64,000 nt of DNA, taken from Corynebacterium atrinae. GTDB lineage: Bacteria > Actinomycetota > Actinomycetes > Mycobacteriales > Mycobacteriaceae. The position numbers were made by a program, and so were the translations under genes. The DNA is taken from the NCBI RefSeq assembly GCF_030408455.1, contig NZ_CP046977.1, forward strand, positions 558,001 through 622,000. The letters are read 5' to 3'. This document shows positions 52,328 through 62,478 of the stretch, piece after piece. The stretch's first letter is position 1; every line of letters begins with the position of its first letter. The notes below the pieces were generated by a model that was not told the origin of the DNA, did no database searches, and saw only the letters and a list, made by a program, of their open reading frames with translations.

Positions 52328-55300
52328 ATGTCGACACCTGACCCGATGTATGCCGTGGACCCGAAGGTCCGGTTGGTTCCTCGCCAAAGAAATGTGCCGG
52401 ACCGCGACTGGCCTTTCGACTTACCCGCCGCGGGTACGTGGCGGGTCACGGGCCAGGCCGGTTCCGGGGTCACCAGTCTGCTCATCGATACGGTCGTGGC
52501 GCGCCTGAATACTCCGGGGGTGGACCCCTCCGGTGTTCTCGTCGTTGCTGCCTCCAAAGAATCGGGCGCCCGGATTCGCCGCGAGCTCAATGATCGCTTG
52601 GCTGGAACCGACTTCGCCTCCGAAGCCCCGCTCGTTCGCTCGGTACATTCCCTGGCTTTTGCCCTGCTGCGGGAGGCCTCGGAGGATCCCATTCGCCTGA
52701 TCACGGGCGCTGAGCAAGACTCCGTGATCCGCGAGTTACTGCACGGCCAGGCAGAGGACGGTCGGGGGAAGTGGCCGGGCGAAATTCGCCCCGCACTGAC
52801 CTTTGTCGGCTTTGCCCGTCAGTTGCGTGATTTCCTCTTGCGCTCGGCGGAGCGGGGTCTGTCTCCGGAGCGCTTGGAGGCGTTGGGCGCGCAGCATGGC
52901 CGCCCCATGTGGGTAGGGGCCGGGGATTTCCTGCGGGAGTATGAGCAGACTCAGGCGCTGTCGGCAGCTTCGAGTTACACCAGCTACAGTGCCTCCGAGC
53001 TGGTGGGAGCGGCATTGGAGAAGGGTGTGACGCCGCGCTGGCACACCCTCATCATCGATGATGCGCAGCACCTTGACCCCACCTCCGCCACGCTGTTGAG
53101 CAAGCTCATTCCCGGCACCGAGCTCACCGTCGTCGGTGGCGACCCGGAACAGTCTGTCTTCCACTTCCGCGGTGCTTCCCCGGATTTCCTCGAGGATTTC
53201 CCGGCGGAACATGAGCTCGACCTGGGGGAGAGCAGGCGCATCCCGCACCGCGACGTTGTCATCGTTGATACCCGCACCACCCAGCACGATCTCATCGCGG
53301 ATACCTTGCGCCGTGCTCACCTGCTCGAAGGCGTCCCGTGGTCGGAGATGGCCGTCATTGTCCGCTCGACCGGTCAGATCGCGACCGTCCGGCGCGCCCT
53401 CCTCGGGGCGGGGGTGCCGGTGCATCTCAACCCGACCGATGTGGTGTTGGCGGAGCAGCGGATCGTCGCCAATCTTTTGCTCGGCATCCGGGCGCTGACG
53501 GAGCCGCTCAGCCCTTCTGAGCTGGAGGATCTCATCCTCGGCCCCATTGGTGGGGCCGACCCCGTCACCTTGCGCCGCCTCATCCGTGGCCTGCGCCGTT
53601 TCGACCCGGAGAAACGCGGCCGAGTCACCCTCGCGGACCTTCTCACCCCGGAGGCCGTGCTCCCGGACTTCGGCGACCTGCTCACCGAGCGTGAACAGCA
53701 CATCCTCCTGCGCATCCGGCGGGTGCTCGACGCCGGCCGCGGCGTGCTCGATTCCCACGGCAGCGTGGAGGAGGTCTTGTGGTCCGTGTGGTACGCCACC
53801 GGCTTGGCCGATCACCTCCTCGCCGCCTCTTTGCGCGGCGGAGTCACGGGTTCGCAGGCCGATCGAGATTTGGATGCGGTGATGTCGCTTTTCGACGCCG
53901 CCGGTGACTATGCCGAGCGTCGCCCAACCGGAAGCCTGCACGGCTTCCTCGCCACGATCACCGAGCAGGAACTGCCTACCGGTGTCCGCGATCGGCGATC
54001 CGCCGTGCCCGACGCCGTCGCGTTGCTCACCGCGCATGGCACCGTGGGCAGCCAGTGGCACACGGTCGTTGTCGCCGGGGCGCAGGAGGGAGCGTGGCCC
54101 TCGCTGGGTGAGACCGGTTCTCTGTTTGACCAGGAGGAACTTGTCGAGCTTCTCGATGCCGACGTCGACCCCAACCTCCCCATCTCCCACACCCCCGATC
54201 GGCTCAAGGAAGAGCGCCGGCTCTTCCACGTTGCCACCAGCCGCGCAACCCATTCTTTGCTGCTCACAGCCATCTACGCGCCGGACGCCGACGACGTTAC
54301 CGAGCCCTCGCGCTTCGTCGCCGAGTTCTGCTCGGCTCATGGGATGCAAGCGCGGCGCTACGCCAGCGACCCGAGGGACACCGGCCAGGACTATGAACCC
54401 CTGCGCGTGCGCCTGCTGTCGACGTCCGCCCTCCTCGCGGAATTACGGCGGTCGGTGTGCGATCCACACGCCCGGAGCGATGTCCGCCAGCAGGCCGCCC
54501 GTCAACTCGCCCGATTGGCGCAGGTCGGGGTGCCCGGGGCTGACCCAGATCAGTGGTGGACCACCACGGAGCCTTCGACCAGCTCGGCGCTGCCGCGCGT
54601 CCGGGCGCTGTCCCCCTCCCGCATTGAAGGACTTCTCACATGCCCGCTGCGGGAGGTCGTCGGCAAGCTGTGGGAGGAGGAAGAATCTCCCATTGCGCTC
54701 ACCCGCGGCAACCTGGCTCACTACTACTTGGAGGCCCTGGGCCGGGGAGTCGACCCGGAGGTAGCCCAGAAGATGGTCGAGTCGGGGTTCGCCGAGATCC
54801 TCGATGACCCGGAATGGCGAAAGGACACCGCGGCGGAGGACTTCACCCGGCTCCTCGAGCGCACCCGGCGATGGCTGGAGGCGCACCAGGTGGCCCATGA
54901 CCTGGTCGGGGTTGAGGTGCCTCTCGACGTCGAGGCGGTGGCGGGCGTACGCGTCGCCGGGCGCATGGACTTGTTGAGCCAAGAAAAGAACGGCGGCTAC
55001 AAGGTCGTGGACCTGAAGACGGCGCGCACCGCGATCACGAAGAAGAAGCTGGCCGAGCATGCCCAGCTCCTGGCTTATGAGCTTGCCCTGGGCAAGGGGG
55101 CGCTGGTGGACGGACACGTAGTCGACGCACCCACCCCAGCCGACGCCCTGCAGGTCGCGTCCGGGGTCCTGCTCTATCCCGGGACCGATACGGTAAAGAT
55201 CACCGACCTGGAACAGGCCGCCCGCACCGAGGAGGAACTGGAAGAGTTCGCCGCCCTGCTTCCGCCGCTGGTAGACGAGATGACCGGGCCGCTGCTCACC

Positions 55301-55387
55301 GCCCGGGTCAATGAGCATTGTTCCTCTTGCCAGATCCACGCTATTTGCCCGGTCCGAAACGAAGGGAAGCTGACCATCGATGCCTAA
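52328..55387 (+). CDS. adnA: AdnA subunit of the AdnAB helicase-nuclease
   Basis: 1019 residues. UvrD-like motor plus C-terminal nuclease of the actinobacterial end-resection machine. The Walker A position reads GQAGSGVT (42-49): the catalytic Lys is Val48. Walker B is LIIDDAQHLDP, not DExQ. Helicase motif GGDPEQSVFHFRGA is kept. The nuclease domain is intact: GRMDLLSQ, YKVVDLKTART, HAQLLAYE, and the 4Fe-4S cysteines in LLTCPLREV and CSSCQIHAIC. ATP hydrolysis probably falls to AdnB. Overlaps adnB by 8 bases. Confidence 0.93.
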   Translation: MSTPDPMYAVDPKVRLVPRQRNVPDRDWPFDLPAAGTWRVTGQAGSGVTSLLIDTVVARLNTPGVDPSGVLVVAASKESGARIRRELNDRLAGTDFASEAPLVRSVHSLAFALLREASEDPIRLITGAEQDSVIRELLHGQAEDGRGKWPGEIRPALTFVGFARQLRDFLLRSAERGLSPERLEALGAQHGRPMWVGAGDFLREYEQTQALSAASSYTSYSASELVGAALEKGVTPRWHTLIIDDAQHLDPTSATLLSKLIPGTELTVVGGDPEQSVFHFRGASPDFLEDFPAEHELDLGESRRIPHRDVVIVDTRTTQHDLIADTLRRAHLLEGVPWSEMAVIVRSTGQIATVRRALLGAGVPVHLNPTDVVLAEQRIVANLLLGIRALTEPLSPSELEDLILGPIGGADPVTLRRLIRGLRRFDPEKRGRVTLADLLTPEAVLPDFGDLLTEREQHILLRIRRVLDAGRGVLDSHGSVEEVLWSVWYATGLADHLLAASLRGGVTGSQADRDLDAVMSLFDAAGDYAERRPTGSLHGFLATITEQELPTGVRDRRSAVPDAVALLTAHGTVGSQWHTVVVAGAQEGAWPSLGETGSLFDQEELVELLDADVDPNLPISHTPDRLKEERRLFHVATSRATHSLLLTAIYAPDADDVTEPSRFVAEFCSAHGMQARRYASDPRDTGQDYEPLRVRLLSTSALLAELRRSVCDPHARSDVRQQAARQLARLAQVGVPGADPDQWWTTTEPSTSSALPRVRALSPSRIEGLLTCPLREVVGKLWEEEESPIALTRGNLAHYYLEALGRGVDPEVAQKMVESGFAEILDDPEWRKDTAAEDFTRLLERTRRWLEAHQVAHDLVGVEVPLDVEAVAGVRVAGRMDLLSQEKNGGYKVVDLKTARTAITKKKLAEHAQLLAYELALGKGALVDGHVVDAPTPADALQVASGVLLYPGTDTVKITDLEQAARTEEELEEFAALLPPLVDEMTGPLLTARVNEHCSSCQIHAICPVRNEGKLTIDA

Positions 55388-58300
55388 TGCAATCAGCCCG
55401 GAACTTCTTTCCGGGGTCTTAGGGCAGAAACATCGGCCGACGAAGCAGCAGTCCGCGATCATCGGTGCGGACCCGGGGCCGTTGCTCGTCGTGGCGGGCG
55501 CCGGAGCGGGCAAGACGGAGACGATGGCCGCGCGGGTCGTTTGGTTGATCGCGAACCAGATTGTCACCCCGGACCAGATTCTCGGACTGACGTTTACCCG
55601 CAAGGCCGCCCAGGAGCTCAGCGCGCGTATTCGGGGGCGGCTGCAGACCTTGGCGGAAACTCCTAAGGTCCGTGACCTCGACCCCAGCGGCACTCTCGCC
55701 GATGACCTGGTCAACCTCACCCCGACCGTTGCCACCTACGATGCCTACGCCGCCCAGCTGGTGCGTGAGTATGGGCTCCTCGTGCCGGTGGAGCCCGCCA
55801 GCCGCATGATCACCGCCGCTGAGCTGCACGGCATCGCCTACCAGGTGGTGAAGGATTATCGCGGCCAGCATTCAGCGACCGGCCAGGCGGGGACAGTGAC
55901 TGAAAGGCTGCTCAAGCTCATCACGGACATGGGCAATAGCCTCGCCACCCCGGAGGAGGTCATCGACGAATCCCTCGCCTTCATCAAGGAATTGGAGTCT
56001 CTGCCGCCCTACGGCAAAAAGCCGGATGACTACTTCACCAAAGACCAGCAGAAGTGGATCAAGGCGCAGCGCGAGCGCATCGACCAATTCCCCTTGGTGC
56101 GGCAACTCCAGGAGGAGCTCGCCAGCCTCGGCGTGACCACCTTCAATGAACAGATGTCGGTGGCCGCACGCCTGGCGTCGACCCACCTGTCAGTGGGCGA
56201 GTCCCAGCGCCGCCGCTTCAAGGTCGTCATGTTGGACGAGTATCAGGACACCTCCCATTCCCAGCGAGTGCTGCTGACCAGCCTCTTTGGCGGGCAAACC
56301 GACGTCACGGTCACCGCCGTCGGCGATCCCATGCAGGCGATCTACGGCTGGCGGGGCGCAACCTCGGAGAACCTCAAGGAGTTTGTCAACGATTTCCCCC
56401 TGGATCCCATCACCGGCCAGCCCGCCCCAAAACGCCAGTTGACGACTTCCTGGCGAAACCCCGCCGAGGTGCTGCGCTTGGCCAACCACGTCAGTAACGA
56501 ACTGCTGGGAGTAGGCCCAGATCGGCCCGTCGAGGAGCTGACACCCCGCGACGGAGCGCCGAAGGGGCGGGTCGCCCTGGGTTACTTCGCCACCGCCGAG
56601 GACGAGGTCAACGCCGTCGCCGACCTGCTGCAAGAGCAGTATCTGCACACCCAGGGAGAGAAGTTCACCGCTGCGGTGCTCGTGCGCAAGAACAAACACA
56701 CTGCCGCAATCGCCCGGGCCCTGGAAAACCGCGGCGTGCCCTATGAGATTTTCGGGCTCGGCGGGTTGCTCTCATTGCCCGAAATTGCAGATCTGGTAGC
56801 CATCGCCACCATGCTCATCCGCCCACAGAACACTCCGGCGGCCTTGCGGATCCTCGCGGGCCCCAGCGTGGGGCTTGGCTTGGCGGACCTCGTTGCCCTG
56901 CGCGATCGCGCGCGCAACCTCACCGCGGGAGCCGATAAGGATCAACGCAGACCGCACCTGGGGGAGGACCTTCCCCCGGAGGATCGCCTGCGCGCCCAGG
57001 TCGACGCGATCCTGGCGGACCCACCGGAGCAGATCGCCGGGCTCACCGACGCGGTGGCCGATCTGGGAGAGCGATCCCGCTACTCCGCCGAGGGCGTGCG
57101 CTGCCTGGAAGCTCTGAGCAGCAGACTGCGCACGCTGCGGAAATACAGCCTGCCTAAGTCGCTGCCCGATCTGTTTAGCGATATCATCGACGTCTTTGGC
57201 ATCCGGACGGAGGTATTGGCGCGCCCGAACTCGGTGGGATCCGTGCACTTAGATGCCTTCCTCGACTCGGTGGCGTCCTACCCGGGAGACAGCCTGGCCG
57301 GCCTGCTCGACTACTTCGAATTGGCCCGCGAGCATGAGGACGGATTGGCTCCAGGGGATGCCGTGGTCAAGGAAGATCGCGTGCAAATCATGACCGTTCA
57401 CAAGGCCAAAGGCCTGGAGTGGCACACCGTCAGCGTCCTACACGCCGACAAGAACACCTATCGGGGCAACACCGAGACCTTCCTCACCCAGTCCGCACGC
57501 ATCCCCGACGCGGAGGTGGATACCACCGAGGCTGAGAACCGTTCCCAATTTTCAAAAATCTACGAGGAATACCGGGAGGAAAAGAAGTCGGAGCTAGCCG
57601 AGGAGAATGCTCGCCTGTTTTACGTGGCACTCACCCGCGCGGAAGAAAACCTCATCGTCACCGCTTCCCCCAACGGGCAGCGGCCGGGCCCCTATGAACA
57701 CTTGGAAGGCCTGAAAGGCCTGAAGGGCCCGGAAGGTCTGGCACATGGCATTGAGGTGCTGGCCTGGGAGGTGGGGGACGCGGACGTCGATAAGCAAGAG
57801 CCGGAACCGGCGGAAACCGGGACCTTCCCCTACATGCACGCCGAGGCCAACGCCATAGCCGGGGCGGAGTTGGTGCGGGCAGCGATGGCAGCGCCGCCAG
57901 CCGTGACCCCGGGCGAGACCTTCGATTTTTGGGAGCAGGAGACCACCGCGCTCATCGAGGAGCAGGAAGCGCTGCGGGCCCCGACCGTGGACGTGGAGTT
58001 GCCGGGCGAGCTGACGGCCTCTGACCTGGTGGCATTGCGGGCGGATGCACAGCAGTTTGCCAAGCGCCAGCGTCGGCCGGTGCCGTTCAAGCCGAACAGC
58101 TTTGCCAAGCGCGGAACGGCCTTCCACCAGTGGTTGGAGGACCGATTCGGGGCAACGGCCCTGTTGGATGAAGACCAGCTGCCGGGCATCGACGAGGATA
58201 CGCTCGACCCGGCGGAACTGGATGACCTTAAGGCGGCCTTCGACCGCAGCGAGTGGGCGGAGCGGACGCCTGAGCAGGTGGAACAGCCCTTCGAAGTGAG

Positions 58301-58601
58301 CATCGGCGATACGGTGGTGCGCGGTCGGATGGATGCCGTGTTCCGCGACCCCGATGACCCGACGGGGTGGATGATCGTGGATTGGAAGACTGGCCGCAAG
58401 CCGACGGGGGAGGACCGGCAGGCCGCCGTCATCCAGTTGGCGGTGTATCGGGAGGCGTGGGCGCGCATCATCGGGACGGCGGAGCCGATCCGGGCGGCGT
58501 TCCACTACGTTGCCACCGGCGAGACCTTCGAGCCGCGCGACCTACCCGATCGGGCCAGGCTGGAAGCGCTGTTGGATTCATCGACCGGTGGAAACGACTA
58601 G
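55380..58601 (+). CDS. adnB: AdnB subunit of the AdnAB helicase-nuclease
   Basis: 1073 residues, starting inside the adnA stop. UvrD/RecB-like motor with Walker A AGAGAGKTET (Lys45), FTRKAAQEL, Walker B VVMLDEYQDTSHSQ, GDPMQAIYGWRGA, and TVHKAKGLEW. The C-terminal RecB-type nuclease has GRMDAVFRDP, MIVDWKTGRKP and AVIQLAVYREAW. A short Gly-Leu-Lys repeat lies near 57700. With AdnA it resects double-strand ends for recombination. Confidence 0.95.
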   Translation: MPNAISPELLSGVLGQKHRPTKQQSAIIGADPGPLLVVAGAGAGKTETMAARVVWLIANQIVTPDQILGLTFTRKAAQELSARIRGRLQTLAETPKVRDLDPSGTLADDLVNLTPTVATYDAYAAQLVREYGLLVPVEPASRMITAAELHGIAYQVVKDYRGQHSATGQAGTVTERLLKLITDMGNSLATPEEVIDESLAFIKELESLPPYGKKPDDYFTKDQQKWIKAQRERIDQFPLVRQLQEELASLGVTTFNEQMSVAARLASTHLSVGESQRRRFKVVMLDEYQDTSHSQRVLLTSLFGGQTDVTVTAVGDPMQAIYGWRGATSENLKEFVNDFPLDPITGQPAPKRQLTTSWRNPAEVLRLANHVSNELLGVGPDRPVEELTPRDGAPKGRVALGYFATAEDEVNAVADLLQEQYLHTQGEKFTAAVLVRKNKHTAAIARALENRGVPYEIFGLGGLLSLPEIADLVAIATMLIRPQNTPAALRILAGPSVGLGLADLVALRDRARNLTAGADKDQRRPHLGEDLPPEDRLRAQVDAILADPPEQIAGLTDAVADLGERSRYSAEGVRCLEALSSRLRTLRKYSLPKSLPDLFSDIIDVFGIRTEVLARPNSVGSVHLDAFLDSVASYPGDSLAGLLDYFELAREHEDGLAPGDAVVKEDRVQIMTVHKAKGLEWHTVSVLHADKNTYRGNTETFLTQSARIPDAEVDTTEAENRSQFSKIYEEYREEKKSELAEENARLFYVALTRAEENLIVTASPNGQRPGPYEHLEGLKGLKGPEGLAHGIEVLAWEVGDADVDKQEPEPAETGTFPYMHAEANAIAGAELVRAAMAAPPAVTPGETFDFWEQETTALIEEQEALRAPTVDVELPGELTASDLVALRADAQQFAKRQRRPVPFKPNSFAKRGTAFHQWLEDRFGATALLDEDQLPGIDEDTLDPAELDDLKAAFDRSEWAERTPEQVEQPFEVSIGDTVVRGRMDAVFRDPDDPTGWMIVDWKTGRKPTGEDRQAAVIQLAVYREAWARIIGTAEPIRAAFHYVATGETFEPRDLPDRARLEALLDSSTGGND

Positions 58602-58640
58602 GGTTAGCGCGGTAGATGCAGATTCAAGCAAGGAGTAGGC

Positions 58641-59717
58641 ATGCGAGATCGGATTCGGGACAGGTTCAGCGGTGACGCTGAGCTGAGCAAGATGCCCGAC
58701 CATACTTTGCTGGGAATCATCAACATCCCCGGCGAGGTCGCGGCCAGCCCCTGGCTGCTCATCGGGCGGCGCATTCTCTACGCCTTCGCGCTGCTGTTTT
58801 TGGTGGCCGGTATTGTCTACGTCGATCGCGGAGGATACTCGGAGAGCCTGACATTCATCGATGCCTTTTACTATTCGGCTGTCTCGCTGTCGACGACGGG
58901 CTACGGCGACATCACGCCGGTGACGCAGTCGGCGCGTTTGATCAACATCATCATCATTACCCCGATCCGCATTGCCTTCGTTATCCTCCTGGTCGGCACG
59001 ACCCTATCGGTGCTGACGGAGAATTCCCGCAAGACCCTGCAGATCCAACGTTGGAGGAGAACCGTGCGTAACCACACCATCGTCATTGGCTACGGCACGA
59101 AAGGCCGCTCCGCCGTGTCCGCGCTCCTGGCCGACGGCGTTCCGGCCAGCCAGATCGTGGTCATTGATACGGACAAGGCCTCGTTGGCGCGCGCCGAGCA
59201 CCAGGGTTTGGTCACCGTGTCGGGCAATGGAACCAAGGCGGAAGTGCTCAAGATCGCCGGGGTCACTCGCGCCCGGGCCGTCGTCGTGGCTCCTAACTCC
59301 GACGACACTGCCGTGCTGGTCACCCTGTCAGTCCGCGAGATCGCCCCCTCGGCAATGATCGTCGCCAGCGTGCGCGAATCCGAGAACCAACACCTCCTCG
59401 AGCAATCGGGCGCGGACTCGGTGGTCATTTCCTCGGAGACCGCCGGCCGCCTCCTTGGCTTGGCCACCGTGACGCCGACCGTGGTGGAGATGATGGAAGA
59501 CCTGCTCAGCCCCGACGAAGGCTTCTCCGTGGCGGAGCGCCCCGTCGGCGAGGACGAGGTCGGCGCGAACCCCCGCCACCTTGCGGACATCGTGCTCGGC
59601 CTGGTTCGCTCTGGCGAGCTTTACCGTATCGATTCCCCCGAGGCTGAGACCGTGGAGCCGGGCGATCGCCTGCTCTACATTCGTCGCGTGACTGGGGAGG
59701 ACGTGAAGCGTCCGTGA
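58641..59717 (+). CDS. Potassium channel with RCK/TrkA domain
   Basis: 358 residues after AAGGAG. Two membrane helices flank the pore with selectivity filter TGYGD (86-90). The cytoplasmic part has a Rossmann RCK_N (VIGYGTKGRSAVSALL) and a TrkA_C domain (LYRIDSPEAETVEPGDRLLYI). A conserved neighbour of adnB in actinobacteria. NudC follows with an overlapping GTGA. Confidence 0.93.
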   Translation: MRDRIRDRFSGDAELSKMPDHTLLGIINIPGEVAASPWLLIGRRILYAFALLFLVAGIVYVDRGGYSESLTFIDAFYYSAVSLSTTGYGDITPVTQSARLINIIIITPIRIAFVILLVGTTLSVLTENSRKTLQIQRWRRTVRNHTIVIGYGTKGRSAVSALLADGVPASQIVVIDTDKASLARAEHQGLVTVSGNGTKAEVLKIAGVTRARAVVVAPNSDDTAVLVTLSVREIAPSAMIVASVRESENQHLLEQSGADSVVISSETAGRLLGLATVTPTVVEMMEDLLSPDEGFSVAERPVGEDEVGANPRHLADIVLGLVRSGELYRIDSPEAETVEPGDRLLYIRRVTGEDVKRP

Positions 59718-60436
59718 GGGACTACCTTCCCGTCGACCCGACCGGGCACGTCCCGGTCGATGCCGCCGACCGTGCGGTTCGCTTATCGACGCCCCCCTCA
59801 CCCGCAGGTCCGGCCGTCCACCTCGGCGGTGGGCGGTGGGCCGTCCGCGTCGCGGACGTCTCCGCCTACGGCGAGCGCGTCCGCGACGCCCGCTTCTTCG
59901 GCCATGATCGGGAGGTATCGCGGGCCATTGCGTTGTTGCGCCACCGTGACGGCTACTCTTTCGATCCCGTCGACGGCAGTCCGCTGACTTTCGATGACGA
60001 GGGCATCCGCGCCGCTGGTGCCTCCGGGCGGCCACTGTTTCCCCGAGTAAACCCGGCGGTGATTGGCCTCGTGCACCTGGCGGGCGCAGAGCGGATTCTA
60101 CTGGGCCGCAACGCCGCGCGGGGTAGCTACTTCTCCCTCATCGCCGGATACGTCGACGCCGGGGAAAACCTGGAGGAGGCCTTCGCCCGTGAGGTGTGGG
60201 AGGAGGTGGGTCGCCGAGTTACGGACGTGACTTACTGGGGGAGCCAGCCCTGGGCGATCAGTGGTTCGCTCATGGTGGGGTTCACGGCGATCACCTCCGA
60301 TCGGGAGGCGGTCGGTGGGACCGATGGTGAGATCATCGAAACGCGCTGGGTCAGCCGCGAGGAACTCGCTGATCTGCCCCTGGCCCCACCGGGTTCCATT
60401 GCGCACGCGATGATTAGCGATTGGAGGGACTCATGA
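59714..60436 (+). CDS. nudC: NudC-like Nudix NAD(H) pyrophosphatase, zinc ribbon lost
   Basis: 240 residues from a GTG. Nudix box GYVDAGENLEEAFAREVWEE and the NADH-pyrophosphatase signature SQPWAISGSLM. The zinc ribbon of NudC would lie before FPRVNPAVIGLV, but no cysteines occur in it here. It may hydrolyse NAD(H) or decap NAD-RNA. uvrD2 starts in its stop codon (ATGA). Confidence 0.88.
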   Translation: MRDYLPVDPTGHVPVDAADRAVRLSTPPSPAGPAVHLGGGRWAVRVADVSAYGERVRDARFFGHDREVSRAIALLRHRDGYSFDPVDGSPLTFDDEGIRAAGASGRPLFPRVNPAVIGLVHLAGAERILLGRNAARGSYFSLIAGYVDAGENLEEAFAREVWEEVGRRVTDVTYWGSQPWAISGSLMVGFTAITSDREAVGGTDGEIIETRWVSREELADLPLAPPGSIAHAMISDWRDS

Positions 60437-62478
60437 TCGACCTGCACGAACTTGATGATGACCAACGGGTCGCCGCCACCGCCCCCCGCGGCCCCGTGTG
60501 CATCCTCGCTGGTGCCGGGACCGGAAAAACCCGTACTATTACCTACCGCATTGCACACCTCATCGACCAGGGATTTGTCAGCCCCAACCGCGTGCTAGCG
60601 GTGACGTTTACTTCCCGGGCGGCCGGGGAGATGCGTCATCGCCTTGGCCTCATGGGTATCGGCGGGGTCCAGGCGCGCACCTTCCACGCCGCCGCCCGCC
60701 GACAATTGTCCTACTTCTGGCCGCAAGTCGCCGGCTCCCTGCCCTGGAAGCTACTGGATAACAAGTTTCCCCTGGTGGGCCGGGCCGCGCGCTCCGTCGG
60801 CGTGGAATCCTCGAAGGAGAACGTCCGCGACCTCCTCAGCGAGATCGAGTGGGCGAAAGCCACCCTCATCAGTGCGGACCAGTACGTCGAATCCACGGCT
60901 AACTCCGATCGCACCCCGCCCGTCCCGGCGGAGAAAGTTGCCGAGGTCTACCGGCGCTACGAGGCATCCAAGTTAACCGAAGACGGCATCCTCCTCGACT
61001 TCGATGACCTGCTCCTCCACGTCGCCGCCGCCTTGGAAAACGCCCCCGGCGTGGCCGAGGAATTCCGTGAGCAGTATCGCACCTTCGTCGTCGACGAGTA
61101 CCAGGACGTCACACCCTTGCAACAACGGGTGCTCCAGGCCTGGTTGGGGGAGCGCGATGACCTCACCGTCGTCGGGGACGCCAACCAGACCATCTATTCC
61201 TTCACCGGCGCGACGCCCAACTACCTGTTGGACTTCTCGCGGACCTATGACAACGCGACCGTCGTCAAGCTGCAGCGGGACTACCGCTCCACTCCGCAGG
61301 TGACGGGAATGGCTAACACTGTCATTTCGAAGGCGACCGGACGGGTGGCTGGCACGCGCCTGGAATTGGTCGGCATGCGGGCCCCGGGGCCGCAGCCCAC
61401 CTTCAACGCCTACGACGACGAACCGACCGAGGCCCGCGAGGTCGCCGGGCAGATCCTCAGCCTGCTCAACCAGGGCGTGCCCGCCAGCGAAATCGCCGTT
61501 CTCTACCGCATCAACGCCCAATCGCAGGCGTTTGAGCAGGCGCTCGCCGACGCCGGCATTGTCTACCAAGTCCGCGGCGGCGAAGGTTTTTTCAACCGGA
61601 ACGAGGTTCGCCAGGCCATCAGCGAGCTCGTCCGCGCTACCCAACGCACCGATCTCCCCGACGATCCCGTCGCCGTCTCCCGCGCGGCACTGGCACCCCT
61701 GGGGCTCACGCCGACGGAACCGGAAGGTGCGCAGGCCCGGGAGCGCTGGCAGTCGCTGCACGCGCTCGTCGACCTCATCGAGGAGATCGTCCGAGCGACC
61801 CCGGACCTCGACCTCACCGGGGTGCTCGGGGCGTTACGCCAGCGCGCGGAGGCCAAGCACCCGCCGACCGTCGAGGGCGTCACCCTGGCCAGCTTGCACG
61901 CGGCGAAGGGCTTGGAATGGGACGCCGTATTCCTCGTCGGACTCGTCGAAAACACGCTGCCCATTAGCCACGCCATCAAGGCCGGCGAGCACCAGGTCGA
62001 GGAGGAACGTCGCCTGTTCTACGTCGGCATTACCCGCGCGCGGGAGCATTTGCACCTGTCCTGGGCGCTGGCGCGGCAAGAAGGCGGCCGCAAATCCCGC
62101 AGCCGCACCCGCTTCCTTGACGGAATCGTGCCGGAGCTAGAGATCGAGAAGGTCCCCGCGCGCACCGTTCGCCCCAAGCGCTGCCGGGTGTGCGGACAGC
62201 CCCTGGCAACACCCGCGGAGAAGGTGCTGGGCCGACACGAAGGCTGCCCCTCAGGCGCGGACGAAGCCGTCTTTGAGACGCTGCGCGCCTGGCGCTCCGA
62301 AGTCGCCCGCGAGAACAACGTCCCCGCCTACCTGATTTTCTCCGATGCCACCCTCATGGCGGTCGCCGAAGCAGCACCGCAGGACGAACCCGAACTGCTC
62401 GAGGTCCCCGGCATCGGCCCCGTCAAAGCCGAGCGCTTCGGCGCGGACCTGCTCGCCCTGCTCGATTCCTTCCGCTAG
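60433..62478 (+). CDS. uvrD2: DNA helicase UvrD2
   Basis: 681 residues after GGAGGGA. SF1A helicase: LAGAGTGKTRT, FTSRAAGEM, FVVDEYQDVTPLQQ, GDANQTIYSFTGA, SLHAAKGLEW, VGITRAREHLHLSW. A zinc finger motif follows: CRVCG then RHEGC, so C-C-H-C in place of four Cys. An HRDC domain is C-terminal (FETLRAWRSEVARENNVPAYLIF). In mycobacteria UvrD2 is essential, the zinc motif being needed for helicase activity. Convergent with next gene by four bases. Confidence 0.94.
   Translation: MIDLHELDDDQRVAATAPRGPVCILAGAGTGKTRTITYRIAHLIDQGFVSPNRVLAVTFTSRAAGEMRHRLGLMGIGGVQARTFHAAARRQLSYFWPQVAGSLPWKLLDNKFPLVGRAARSVGVESSKENVRDLLSEIEWAKATLISADQYVESTANSDRTPPVPAEKVAEVYRRYEASKLTEDGILLDFDDLLLHVAAALENAPGVAEEFREQYRTFVVDEYQDVTPLQQRVLQAWLGERDDLTVVGDANQTIYSFTGATPNYLLDFSRTYDNATVVKLQRDYRSTPQVTGMANTVISKATGRVAGTRLELVGMRAPGPQPTFNAYDDEPTEAREVAGQILSLLNQGVPASEIAVLYRINAQSQAFEQALADAGIVYQVRGGEGFFNRNEVRQAISELVRATQRTDLPDDPVAVSRAALAPLGLTPTEPEGAQARERWQSLHALVDLIEEIVRATPDLDLTGVLGALRQRAEAKHPPTVEGVTLASLHAAKGLEWDAVFLVGLVENTLPISHAIKAGEHQVEEERRLFYVGITRAREHLHLSWALARQEGGRKSRSRTRFLDGIVPELEIEKVPARTVRPKRCRVCGQPLATPAEKVLGRHEGCPSGADEAVFETLRAWRSEVARENNVPAYLIFSDATLMAVAEAAPQDEPELLEVPGIGPVKAERFGADLLALLDSFR

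Noticed and set aside
52736..54349. 537-codon minus-strand frame
   Set aside because: Shadow of adnA in high-GC sequence; Arg/Gly/His-rich and without any recognisable domain.
57700..57745. Gly-Leu-Lys-rich repeat in adnB as a collagen-like element
   Set aside because: Only about three imperfect units in a linker; more likely local slippage than a functional repeat.
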